Assembly: GCA_937921505.1 (NCBI GenBank)
Contig: CAKZUB010000031.1
Coordinates: forward strand, 1 to 39,609
DNA: 39,609 bases
Direction: 5' to 3'
DNA from: an uncultured Clostridia bacterium
GTDB lineage: Bacteria > Bacillota > Clostridia > Lachnospirales > Cellulosilyticaceae
Each line of letters starts with the position of its first letter. Within the stretch, counting starts at the first letter, position 1. The notes below the pieces were generated by a model that worked only from the letters and a program-made list of their open reading frames with translations, was not told the origin of the DNA and did not search any database. The translations under genes were made by a program, and so were the position numbers. Positions 34,001-39,609 of the stretch are shown here, in pieces.

Positions 34001-34575
34001 TTATTAATAGCCTCTCTTAAATTCACTTGATAGGTAATATCAATAAACGTAGTCACAAACTTACCTTTTTCTGAGCTAAAAGTCTTTACGAAAAAATGTT
34101 TATTCAATGCTTTAGAATAATATTCAAATTGCATTTTTTTACCGTGAAGTGCAACTTCTCCATACTGCTCGATTAAAGAATCTTCAATATCTGGTAATAC
34201 TTCACGTACCGTCTTATTTTTAACTACAGCATTTTTTAAATCAGTAATTTTTTCAAAAGCTTTATTCATTTCAAGAAATCTGTAATCTATCACCTTACCT
34301 TCTTCATTACAAATGATCTCATGCAAAGCATATCCTTCATTCATATTATCAAATAACAGTGCATATTTGTCTTTGCTTTGCTTCAATTCATCTTGTATCT
34401 TTTTATTGCTTTTTAATATAACTACTAAAATGATGATTCCTAAAAACTGAATCAAACTAAATACCATGAGCGAGGTATCCTTCCAATGAACATAGCCTGT
34501 TATTTTCATATGAATATATGGAGGGATAATAAATAACAATAAGTAGGCTATCAAACTCTTTTTAATATATTTCAC
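31012..34575 (-). CDS. Hybrid sensor histidine kinase with PAS domains, two receivers and HPt
   Basis: The 1187-residue protein has two N-terminal membrane helices (about 8-60) with almost no outside loop, then about three PAS/PAC domains (75-450; e.g. MNEGYALHEIICNEEGKVID). Next come HisKA with phospho-His473 (NMSHEIRTPINAI), HATPase (NAIKFTGEG, DTGIGI, GGTGLGL), a first receiver (VDDDKSLRQ, LMDYKMPG), a second (LVEDNKINQ, LMDIQMPLLDG) and an HPt domain (His1048 in LHKLKGVAGSIGA). All elements for an internal phosphorelay are present, ending on the neighbouring diguanylate cyclase. The signal is probably intracellular or in the membrane. The start is GTG after GGAGGTGA. Confidence 0.95.
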   Translation of the reverse strand: MKYIKKSLIAYLLLFIIPPYIHMKITGYVHWKDTSLMVFSLIQFLGIIILVVILKSNKKIQDELKQSKDKYALLFDNMNEGYALHEIICNEEGKVIDYRFLEMNKAFEKITDLKNAVVKNKTVREVLPDIEDSLIEQYGEVALHGKKMQFEYYSKALNKHFFVKTFSSEKGKFVTTFIDITYQVNLREAINKQKNTLENILEATLAGYWDLDFVSNTEYLSPMFKKMFGYEDYELSNEIGTWQKFAYQDDLNHVLENLNEHIKSKGVIPFYSEVRYHHKNGSLVWVICSGQVIEWDELGNPLRAIGCHVDITKQKNTEDKMNHILNEYKTVLNGTEEVILLLEVINNGESFKYVTSNKAHQEKTGLSLDAIQGKTPRKVLGEYEGDLVQAHYLECVKRGETISYEEELDLPAGLKTWFTRLSPIKEKDKVTFIVKSATDITERKLMEQEMIKAKEDAESASIAKSQFLANMSHEIRTPINAIIGLSYLAQSHNPSKKIKDYLKKIQTSSNNLLGIINDILDYSKIEAGKLEIEKHIIPIAELVQEIKDMFSFQIREKGLKFDDFIDERIPKYLVGDPIRVRQVLINLVGNAIKFTGEGSVTLSVTMSEQDENHKESINIVFKIKDTGIGIADDKQNLLFQAFSQADSSTTRKYGGTGLGLKISKQLAEMMQGDIWFESKLNRGSTFYFGITLGKKIIEDLINLEGYRETLKVLIVDDDKSLRQILEQYINEFNFSCKGVGSGEEALQEVERITKSGEAFYDLILMDYKMPGIDGIETVLQIKSTQSLKKMPIVIMITAYESEEIKEKVINVGIEELLVKPIDQSMLFNTIVNIFGPKESIFGKITQNNSTNHHLFSKASVLLVEDNKINQEITKEYLTHIGIDVSVAENGLEAIEQVKKNTFDLILMDIQMPLLDGYEATKIIKNMQNLKLIPIIAMTANAMVEDKEKALQAGMDDYISKPFDPQILIEKMRFWLNKDISEKYKENNSNIPLEKAGLNVLEALRRLGGNEKLYLELLESFISETSFIIQKIKEGIEKEDDKSILSELHKLKGVAGSIGAHKVMCLSGDLEQAVKIKDEKIHTIKDLEAEILVVHHEIQSILQYKSHIRDQNIKEEQDEDLNELLTQLRILIEENNFIDDLILDEIEIKIKKDKVCYENFKKLKVALDYFNYLEASKLIREIIKNRGI

Positions 34576-34943
34576 ATTATCACCTCCAAAATGAATAATA
34601 AAATAACACCCACTATTATTTATACTAATCAGTTATAAAACATAGTAGATGTTCTTATTTCCGTAAGACGGCAAGCTCACTTTGATATATAAACCTAGGC
34701 TTATGTTTTTAAGTTGTTTTAACAATATTTTATCACTTAATCCGTTATATTTCAACAATATTCGCAAGCAATCAGAAACCCTAAGCGATAAAAACACCCA
34801 TCTCAGCATTATACTTAAAACCACAAACTTTAAGTTTAAAATAAGTAATAAGTTATTATACTAGTAATCATCCCCTTAATGTTATAAAATAAGTTTAGTT
34901 ATGACTACTCTAGTAAGCATCACAAATATAAGGAGAATATACG
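34576..34943. other. Intergenic region between divergent genes
   Basis: This 368-base AT-rich stretch separates the kinase from the small protein gene. A minus-strand TATAAT at 34808-34813 may be a -10 box for the kinase, without a good -35; it would leave a leader of about 230 bases. A small hairpin CCGT-AAG-ACGG lies at 34661-34671. I see no gene; the open frames across it have no ribosome binding sites. Confidence 0.5.
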
Positions 34944-35099
34944 ATGTCTGATAAAAATATAGAATTGATGAAAAAAATTATTGAAGCTAAGAAAAATAGC
35001 ACACAATCTGCAAGTTCCACTGATAAACCTCAAAAAACAATAGGTTCTACTCATAAAGCTTTTAAAAACCTTAAACAAGGCGGCGTTTTTGACAAATAA
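34944..35099 (+). CDS. 51-residue basic small protein ending GGVFDK
   Basis: ATG 34944 follows AAGGAG at eight bases and opens a 51-codon frame rich in Lys, Ser and Gln. The N-terminal half looks helical (MSDKNIELMKKIIEAKKN), then a polar, flexible middle leads to a tail with HKAFKNLKQGGVFDK. The clear ribosome binding site, the good terminator after it and the lack of any overlapping gene support a real gene. The 'KxFKNxKxGGxFDK' ending looks like a conserved motif of short clostridial proteins, but I cannot name one. There is no membrane segment or signal. Confidence 0.65.
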   Translation: MSDKNIELMKKIIEAKKNSTQSASSTDKPQKTIGSTHKAFKNLKQGGVFDK

Positions 35100-35133
35100 T
35101 CAAAACCATCATCTCTATAAGTACTACGCTGTT

Positions 35134-35167
35134 TTCCCTTCTTTATCTAGAAGGGAATTTATTTTAT
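35134..35167 (+). terminator. Terminator of the small protein gene
   Basis: TTCCCTTCT (35134-35142) and AGAAGGGAA (35149-35157) pair perfectly and are followed by TTTATTTTAT. Confidence 0.82.
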
Positions 35168-35282
35168 CAGCATTTATTAAAATTTAAGTCTTTTTAGCAA
35201 ACATTACATAACTCAATAGGTTTAGGTAATAATAAAAGAAAATAAAGAATGACTAATTTAAATAATGAAAGAGGACTGCAGT

Positions 35283-36230
35283 ATGAAAAAATCATTTACA
35301 GCAAGCTTGCTCCTATTCCTTATAATGGGGTTTAGTTTTGTGAGTGAACAAAAAGCATCACCCCAAAAGGTTTATATACCTGTTATTATAAATGGTATTC
35401 ACAATGCATTTTGGGATCCAGTCACATTAGGTATCCAACAAGCAGCTACCGACTATGGTATTGAAGTAACAGTTGAAGCAATACAATCAGAAACCAATAT
35501 TCAAGAGCAACTAGATCTATTAGAAGCGGCTCTAGCTAGAAACCCTCAGGCTATTACCTTAGCAACTGTTGATGCAAAAGCAGTTACACCTTATCTAGAA
35601 GAGGCACAAGCAAAGGGGATTCCTATTATTAGCATTGGTTCAGGTGTTGATAGTCCAATCGTTACAACAACGGTTGGAACTGATAACTATCAAGCAGGTG
35701 CAATAGCAGCTGAAAAATTAGCAGGATTTATTGATGGCAAAGGCAAAGTGGGGATTGTTATTCATGAAAATACGAGTAAAGGTGCCATAGATAGAAGAGA
35801 TGGGTTTCTAGATACTCTTGAGCAAAAGTATCCCGGTATTCAGATTATCCCTCCCCAGTATGGTGAAGGTGATGTAGCTTTAGCAGCCACAAAGGCAATT
35901 ATAGCAGCTAATCCAGATATTAAAGGCATATTTGGTGGAAATGAAGGCTCAGCCGAAGGTGTCATTGAAGCCGTTAAGGCACTTAATAAAATAGGAGAAA
36001 TTACTATTGTTGGTTTTGATTCTGGCAAACAACTTGTTGATGCTATTAGAGAAGGTATTGTTGAAGGTGCTGTCACTCAAAACCCTATGGCCATTGGCTA
36101 CAAAGGGGTAGAAGCAGCTTATAAAGCCTATATAGGAGAAAGACTTCCACCATTTATTAATACGGAATTTGCATGGTATGATAGGTCAAATATAGATAAT
36201 CCAGAAATTCAAGAGCTTCTTTACAAATGA
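35283..36230 (+). CDS. Orphan sugar-binding protein (type I periplasmic-binding fold), not a lipoprotein
   Basis: The protein resembles ribose-type ABC binding proteins: VYIPVIINGIHNAFWDPVTLGIQQAA, NPQAITLATVDAKAVTPYLEEA, GKVGIVIHENTSKGAIDRRDGF, ITIVGFDSGKQLVDAI and GAVTQNPMAIGYKGVEA. The signal peptide (about 1-25) has no lipobox cysteine, so the protein is probably released or held by other means, unusual for a Gram-positive binding protein. No permease or ATPase is adjacent. It could serve another transporter or a sensor. I use ATG 35283, seven bases after AGAGGA; the frame starts six codons earlier without a site. It has 315 residues. Confidence 0.88.
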   Translation: MKKSFTASLLLFLIMGFSFVSEQKASPQKVYIPVIINGIHNAFWDPVTLGIQQAATDYGIEVTVEAIQSETNIQEQLDLLEAALARNPQAITLATVDAKAVTPYLEEAQAKGIPIISIGSGVDSPIVTTTVGTDNYQAGAIAAEKLAGFIDGKGKVGIVIHENTSKGAIDRRDGFLDTLEQKYPGIQIIPPQYGEGDVALAATKAIIAANPDIKGIFGGNEGSAEGVIEAVKALNKIGEITIVGFDSGKQLVDAIREGIVEGAVTQNPMAIGYKGVEAAYKAYIGERLPPFINTEFAWYDRSNIDNPEIQELLYK

Positions 36231-36290
36231 CAAATATCATAACCTATAACAACTTTGAAAAGTTTATCAATTTACAGGCTTGACTCAACT

Positions 36291-36333
36291 AATAATAGCT
36301 AGCTTGGTATTTTATATCCAAGCTGGCTATTAT
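36291..36333. terminator. Hairpin between the orphan binding protein and the hydrolase gene
   Basis: AATAATAGCTAGCTTGG (36291-36307) pairs with CCAAGCTGGCTATTAT (36318-36333) with one mismatch. The flanking genes converge. T-runs are weak, so this may be a moderate terminator for both. Confidence 0.6.
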
Positions 36334-36369
36334 GCTTCTTATCCTTTTATCAACTCATTATGAAGTGGT

Positions 36370-37308
36370 TTATTTTAAGATTATCTCATCTATCCATCTT
36401 GCTACATCAGAAAAAACTTTTTTCCTGTTTATTTCATTAAGTATTTCATGTCTTTGTCCTTTGTATAGCTTTAACCTTGCGTCTTTTATACCTCTCTTCG
36501 TATAAATCTCATGGAGCTTTCTTACTGATTTGCCATAGTTACCCACTGGGTCTTCTTCACCTGCTATAATAAATACCGGAAGGCTGCTTGGTATTTGCTG
36601 CAATCTCTCTTTGATATAAAGCTGAGAAAGTCCCTTTAAAAAGTAGTAGTAAAAACCTGCCGTAAAAATGGTTCCACAAAAAGGATCTTCATCAAACTTT
36701 TTAACCGCTTCCTTATCAGTGCTAAGCCAAGCTGACTTACACTTACTATCTTTTATCCTCTTGTTATTATTTCCAAAGCTTAAAAAGTCTAGCAGTTTAC
36801 TCTTTTTATCCTCACCCGAAATACTCTTTTGAAAATAGGCTAATATTTTCCCTGCACCAACATCTATACCTGATTTTTTGGCAGACCCACATAAGATCAC
36901 TCCTACTATATCACGGCCATACCTCATAATATATTCTTGAGCCACGAAAGAACCAAAGCTATGTCCTAATATTATAATTCCAAGCCCTTTATGCTTTTTC
37001 TGGATGAATTCTTTAATAACATGTTCATCATTCACTATGTTATTAAAGCCATCCCCACCTATGCATCCAAGTTGATCCACTGTACCTGCTGTTCTTCCAT
37101 GTCCCCTATGATCATCTGCATAAACTATAAAACCTCTGCTGTTAAGATACTGTGCAAACTCTTTGTATCTGCCTGCATGCTCTGCCATGCCATGAAAAAT
37201 TTGCACAACAGCTTTAGGATTTGAAACATCCTCCCAACAATATACAAAAATTTCTTGACCATCTTTCCCCTTGATAAAAAATCCATCCTGTACATGATTA
37301 TTTGCCAT
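36370..37308 (-). CDS. Alpha/beta hydrolase, monoacylglycerol-lipase-like (serine aminopeptidase S33 fold)
   Basis: A 312-residue cytoplasmic hydrolase. Its elements are FHGMAEHAGRYKEFAQYLNSRGF and ADDHRGHGRT, the nucleophile elbow GHSFG, an acid in AGEEDPVG and the catalytic His in GQRHEIL, in the order Ser, Asp, His. The 'HGMAEHAGRY ... DHRGHGRT' block is typical of monoacylglycerol lipase / lysophospholipase-type enzymes, which split esters. It is the last gene after a GPH-type transporter and a TetR regulator, so the transported compound may be an ester or acylated sugar. The ribosome binding site is GAGAGG. Confidence 0.88.
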   Translation of the reverse strand: MANNHVQDGFFIKGKDGQEIFVYCWEDVSNPKAVVQIFHGMAEHAGRYKEFAQYLNSRGFIVYADDHRGHGRTAGTVDQLGCIGGDGFNNIVNDEHVIKEFIQKKHKGLGIIILGHSFGSFVAQEYIMRYGRDIVGVILCGSAKKSGIDVGAGKILAYFQKSISGEDKKSKLLDFLSFGNNNKRIKDSKCKSAWLSTDKEAVKKFDEDPFCGTIFTAGFYYYFLKGLSQLYIKERLQQIPSSLPVFIIAGEEDPVGNYGKSVRKLHEIYTKRGIKDARLKLYKGQRHEILNEINRKKVFSDVARWIDEIILK

Positions 37309-37351
37309 CTTTACTGCCTCTCCCTTCCTTTAACCGCAAGTGCCTCTTGGA

Positions 37352-38713
37352 TTACTTCCCCTCTTTTTCAGAAATCCCTTTAAGTATCTTGCCTTCGTCA
37401 TACATCAATAAGAAGATTAACCCCCCAACACAGAAAACTGCTGCAAAAACAGCTGTAAGACGTATACCTATTTCATTGCTGCCACCTCTTTTAAAAAGAA
37501 GAAGTGCACTAAGGATCAGCATAGAAAGCATCTGTCCCATCTTCGACATAAAAGTACGCGTTCCAAAGAACATACCTTCTCTTCTTATACCAGTCTTGCG
37601 TGCATCATACTCTGCAATATCTGCTATAACTGCATTTGGAAGTATCCCAAAAATAGCCATAGGAACAGATGCTAGTATAACCAATATGTAAGCTTGAATT
37701 GTAGTTGAAAAGGGTAGGTTTCCAAGGAAAAACCCATAGGTATAAACAGCAATAAACATACAAAACGCAAAGATAAGAAGTTTTTTCTTACCATACTTTT
37801 TTGCAAATAAATTAACCGGTATATAGAACACAAAAGAGCCAAGCCCAAGAAAAACAAGTAATACCCCTAACATTTCTTCAGGCTTACTCAGTAATACAGT
37901 GATATAATATAATAGTGCACTTTGAAATATTGTAATCGCTAACCAATAAACTAAATCTGAAATAACAAAGATGGTAAATTCTCTGTTTCTAAAAGTTGCT
38001 TTAATAGAATCAATCATTTTAAGTTCTGATGGAACGACTTCACAATACCTTTTTTCATCAATTGCAAAGATCGGAACAAGTAAGAAAATAAGCCCTATAA
38101 CAGCAAATATTGAAAAAGCTAGTCGTATAGCTGCTTCCTTTTCATAGCCCATATCTATAAATATATTCCACAAAATAGGGGCCTGTGAAGAAAGTGCAAA
38201 CCCTAAAAACCATGTGACTGAAATATAAGTCGAAAGATTTAGCCGCTCTTCTGGTGTATGTCCAATCTCAGATAATAGTGCAAAGTACGGTGTGACATAC
38301 ATCGTTAAGAATAAGTAAAACAAAATGAGTGTAACTGTAAGAAAAATCGCATTAAGCGTACTTTCACCTTGGATAGGTGTCCAAAACACTAATACTGTAA
38401 ATACTGCAAAAGGAACCGCAGATTTTTGCATAAAAGAAATTCTTCTTCCACGTTTTGACTTTGAGCGATCACTAAGTGTTGCAAGCCACGGGTCTGTTAT
38501 GGCATCAAAAAATCTCCCTAGCATTGTAATGAGTCCAATAATCGTTAAAAATCCAAAAAAAGCTACTTGTGGAATAGTTATCTGAATCCCCGATTGTTCT
38601 GTCGGTATATAATAAAATACTAAATAAGTACTCACAACGCCTGCTAAAAGTGACCACCCAAGCTGTCCGAGTGAATAAGCTATTTGTTTTGATACTGGCA
38701 ATTTTTCTTTCAT
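37352..38713 (-). CDS. MFS transporter of the glycoside-pentoside-hexuronide (GPH) symporter type
   Basis: The 453-residue protein has about twelve membrane helices. The start YSLGQLGWSLLAGVVSTYLVFYY and the loop GRFFDAITDPWLATLSDRSKSKRGRR are hallmarks of melibiose-carrier-like (MFS_2) proteins, which import glycosides with Na+ or H+. The cytoplasmic loop ADIAEYDARKTGIRREGMFFG is also family-typical. The substrate is unknown. It lies 43 bases upstream of the alpha/beta hydrolase and 70 bases after the TetR gene, forming one operon. GGGGGAAG precedes the ATG. Confidence 0.9.
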   Translation of the reverse strand: MKEKLPVSKQIAYSLGQLGWSLLAGVVSTYLVFYYIPTEQSGIQITIPQVAFFGFLTIIGLITMLGRFFDAITDPWLATLSDRSKSKRGRRISFMQKSAVPFAVFTVLVFWTPIQGESTLNAIFLTVTLILFYLFLTMYVTPYFALLSEIGHTPEERLNLSTYISVTWFLGFALSSQAPILWNIFIDMGYEKEAAIRLAFSIFAVIGLIFLLVPIFAIDEKRYCEVVPSELKMIDSIKATFRNREFTIFVISDLVYWLAITIFQSALLYYITVLLSKPEEMLGVLLVFLGLGSFVFYIPVNLFAKKYGKKKLLIFAFCMFIAVYTYGFFLGNLPFSTTIQAYILVILASVPMAIFGILPNAVIADIAEYDARKTGIRREGMFFGTRTFMSKMGQMLSMLILSALLLFKRGGSNEIGIRLTAVFAAVFCVGGLIFLLMYDEGKILKGISEKEGK

Positions 38714-38783
38714 ACTACTTCCCCCTATATACTAGTCTATTCTTTCCTATCTGTTATCTCTTTGTTATATTTTTGCTATCTTT

Positions 38784-39443
38784 TTAGTTGATGATATAAC
38801 CCATAGCCATCTCTATAAGCATCCGAAGCTGCTGCTCTCCTTGAACTTCATAACCACTTTTTAATATCGTTCCTCTTAAAATAAGCTTTTGAGATAAGCT
38901 CATTAATGCATGAGTAATGGTAATATAAAAACTATTACTCTCAATACTCTCCTTTATTGAACCATCTCTCTTCCCCTGCTCAATGGCATTAAATAAACCA
39001 GTTTTCAGATCCATAATGCTTTGTTCGTAAGCCTCAAGCTTCTCTGCTAATATTTCTTCTTTTACTATATAGTTATCAAAATACTCTAGGAAACTCATAT
39101 ACTCGGGGTATTCTAGATAAATGTTGATAAAAATGCCCAGTATCGCTCTTACCTGTTTCGCCCCATTTAGTTCATCAAACCCAACATCATAAAACTGATG
39201 GTATAAACTACTTATTTCTTCTTGCCACAACCACGTTGCTGCTGCTATTACAAGATCAAATTTAGTTTTAAAATACCTGTAAACAGACGCAACACCAACC
39301 TCAGCTTTTTCAGCTATATCCGTCATCTTTGTCTGATCAATACCTTTTTCTTTAAATATGGCTATTGCTGCTGCCACAACCTCCTCCTTTCTTTTTTCCT
39401 TTAAATTATCTGTCTCTGTCTTCCTTTTTTCTCTTGCTAACAT
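38784..39443 (-). CDS. TetR/AcrR-family transcriptional regulator
   Basis: The 219-residue protein has a basic N-terminal tail and a TetR helix-turn-helix: MTDIAEKAEVGVASVYRYFKTK. The rest is helical, for ligand binding and dimerisation. It heads the operon with the GPH transporter and the hydrolase and probably represses it, responding to the transported compound. A 10-bp dyad at 39471-39508, just upstream of the start, is a candidate operator. The ATG follows GAGGGGTGG by nine bases. Confidence 0.9.
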   Translation of the reverse strand: MLAREKRKTETDNLKEKRKEEVVAAAIAIFKEKGIDQTKMTDIAEKAEVGVASVYRYFKTKFDLVIAAATWLWQEEISSLYHQFYDVGFDELNGAKQVRAILGIFINIYLEYPEYMSFLEYFDNYIVKEEILAEKLEAYEQSIMDLKTGLFNAIEQGKRDGSIKESIESNSFYITITHALMSLSQKLILRGTILKSGYEVQGEQQLRMLIEMAMGYIIN

Positions 39444-39470
39444 CTTATGCCACCCCTCTTTATAAACTTA

Positions 39471-39508
39471 GAGTTATCACGGAAACTCTACAGAGCCTGT
39501 GATTACTC
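39471..39508. promoter_or_regulatory. Dyad upstream of the TetR operon, possible operator or leader hairpin
   Basis: GAGTTATCAC (39471-39480) and GTGATTACTC (39499-39508) match as inverted repeats in 9 of 10 positions, with an inner CTCT-AC-AGAG. The spacing is longer than for a typical TetR operator, so a leader stem-loop is equally possible. Further upstream, to the window end, there is a GGAGG followed by an 8-codon frame (MQKNKLKK) on the minus strand and nothing else I can support. Confidence 0.4.
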
Positions 39509-39609
39509 TATTTTTTTAATTTATTTTTTTGCATTTCCTCCACTTTTTTTGCATAAAAAACTTGACAAACTTATAAAAATGCGCGCCGAATCCTCGCTGA
39601 AAACATCTT

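Noticed and set aside
24357..34575. CRISPR array, prophage or anti-phage defence cluster in the window
   Set aside because: No direct-repeat arrays, integrase, capsid or known defence gene sets were seen; the M15 lysin-like gene stands alone.
34655..34690. Second riboswitch in the leader of the kinase
   Set aside because: Only a small CCGT-AAG-ACGG hairpin is visible; none of the conserved cores of c-di-GMP-I or -II aptamers is present.
34633..34824. 63-codon minus-strand frame upstream of the kinase
   Set aside because: No ribosome binding site, no domain or composition typical of a protein; it probably lies in the kinase leader and promoter region.

Overview
The window looks like chromosomal DNA of a low-GC, Gram-positive anaerobe of the class Clostridia, possibly near Lachnospirales. 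The signs are AT-rich DNA, strong AGGAGG-type ribosome binding sites, a T-box and a SAM-I riboswitch, a fermentative AdhE under a Rex-like site, spore/cell-wall type D,D-carboxypeptidases and many c-di-GMP and sugar ABC functions. The genus cannot be fixed from the sequence alone.

Layout. 1-1150: the tail of a transposase, a decayed reading frame, a small inverted-repeat element and a tRNA-Arg(TCG). 1155-6190: a TetR regulator, two peptidoglycan peptidases (DacF-like and M15), a TM2 membrane protein and a MATE pump. 6367-8116: serS with its own promoter and serine T-box. 8215-12116: an orphan terminator, a small coiled-coil protein, a DUF2752-like protein and adhE with a Rex-type operator. 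12114-13854: an operon of a GNAT acetyltransferase, an unknown nuclease-like protein and a lipoprotein. 13871-22390: one long sugar operon on the minus strand. From a consensus promoter with a perfect LacI-type operator it runs regulator, permease, binding lipoprotein, duplicated ATPase, UroD-superfamily protein and aldose-epimerase-like protein. The regulator is an unusual LacI repressor fused to a second, MalE-type solute-binding domain. 22552-24178: a MetY-type sulfhydrylase under a SAM-I riboswitch.

24357-34575 is the most interesting part. Three plus-strand genes (membrane-anchored TIM-barrel hydrolase-like protein, membrane HEAT-repeat protein, processive family 2 glycosyltransferase) look like an exopolysaccharide synthesis module. 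Facing them is a minus-strand series: a large hybrid histidine kinase with HPt, a response-regulator diguanylate cyclase, a c-di-GMP-I riboswitch that starts within about 10 bases of the cyclase stop codon, and a secreted TIM-barrel protein whose 3' end overlaps that of the glycosyltransferase. My inference is a local circuit in which the cyclase's product controls whether transcription continues into the secreted enzyme.

34944-39609: a 51-residue small protein, an orphan sugar-binding protein with no lipobox, and a TetR / GPH-type transporter / alpha-beta hydrolase operon. Functions are from motifs read by eye; no database search was possible.
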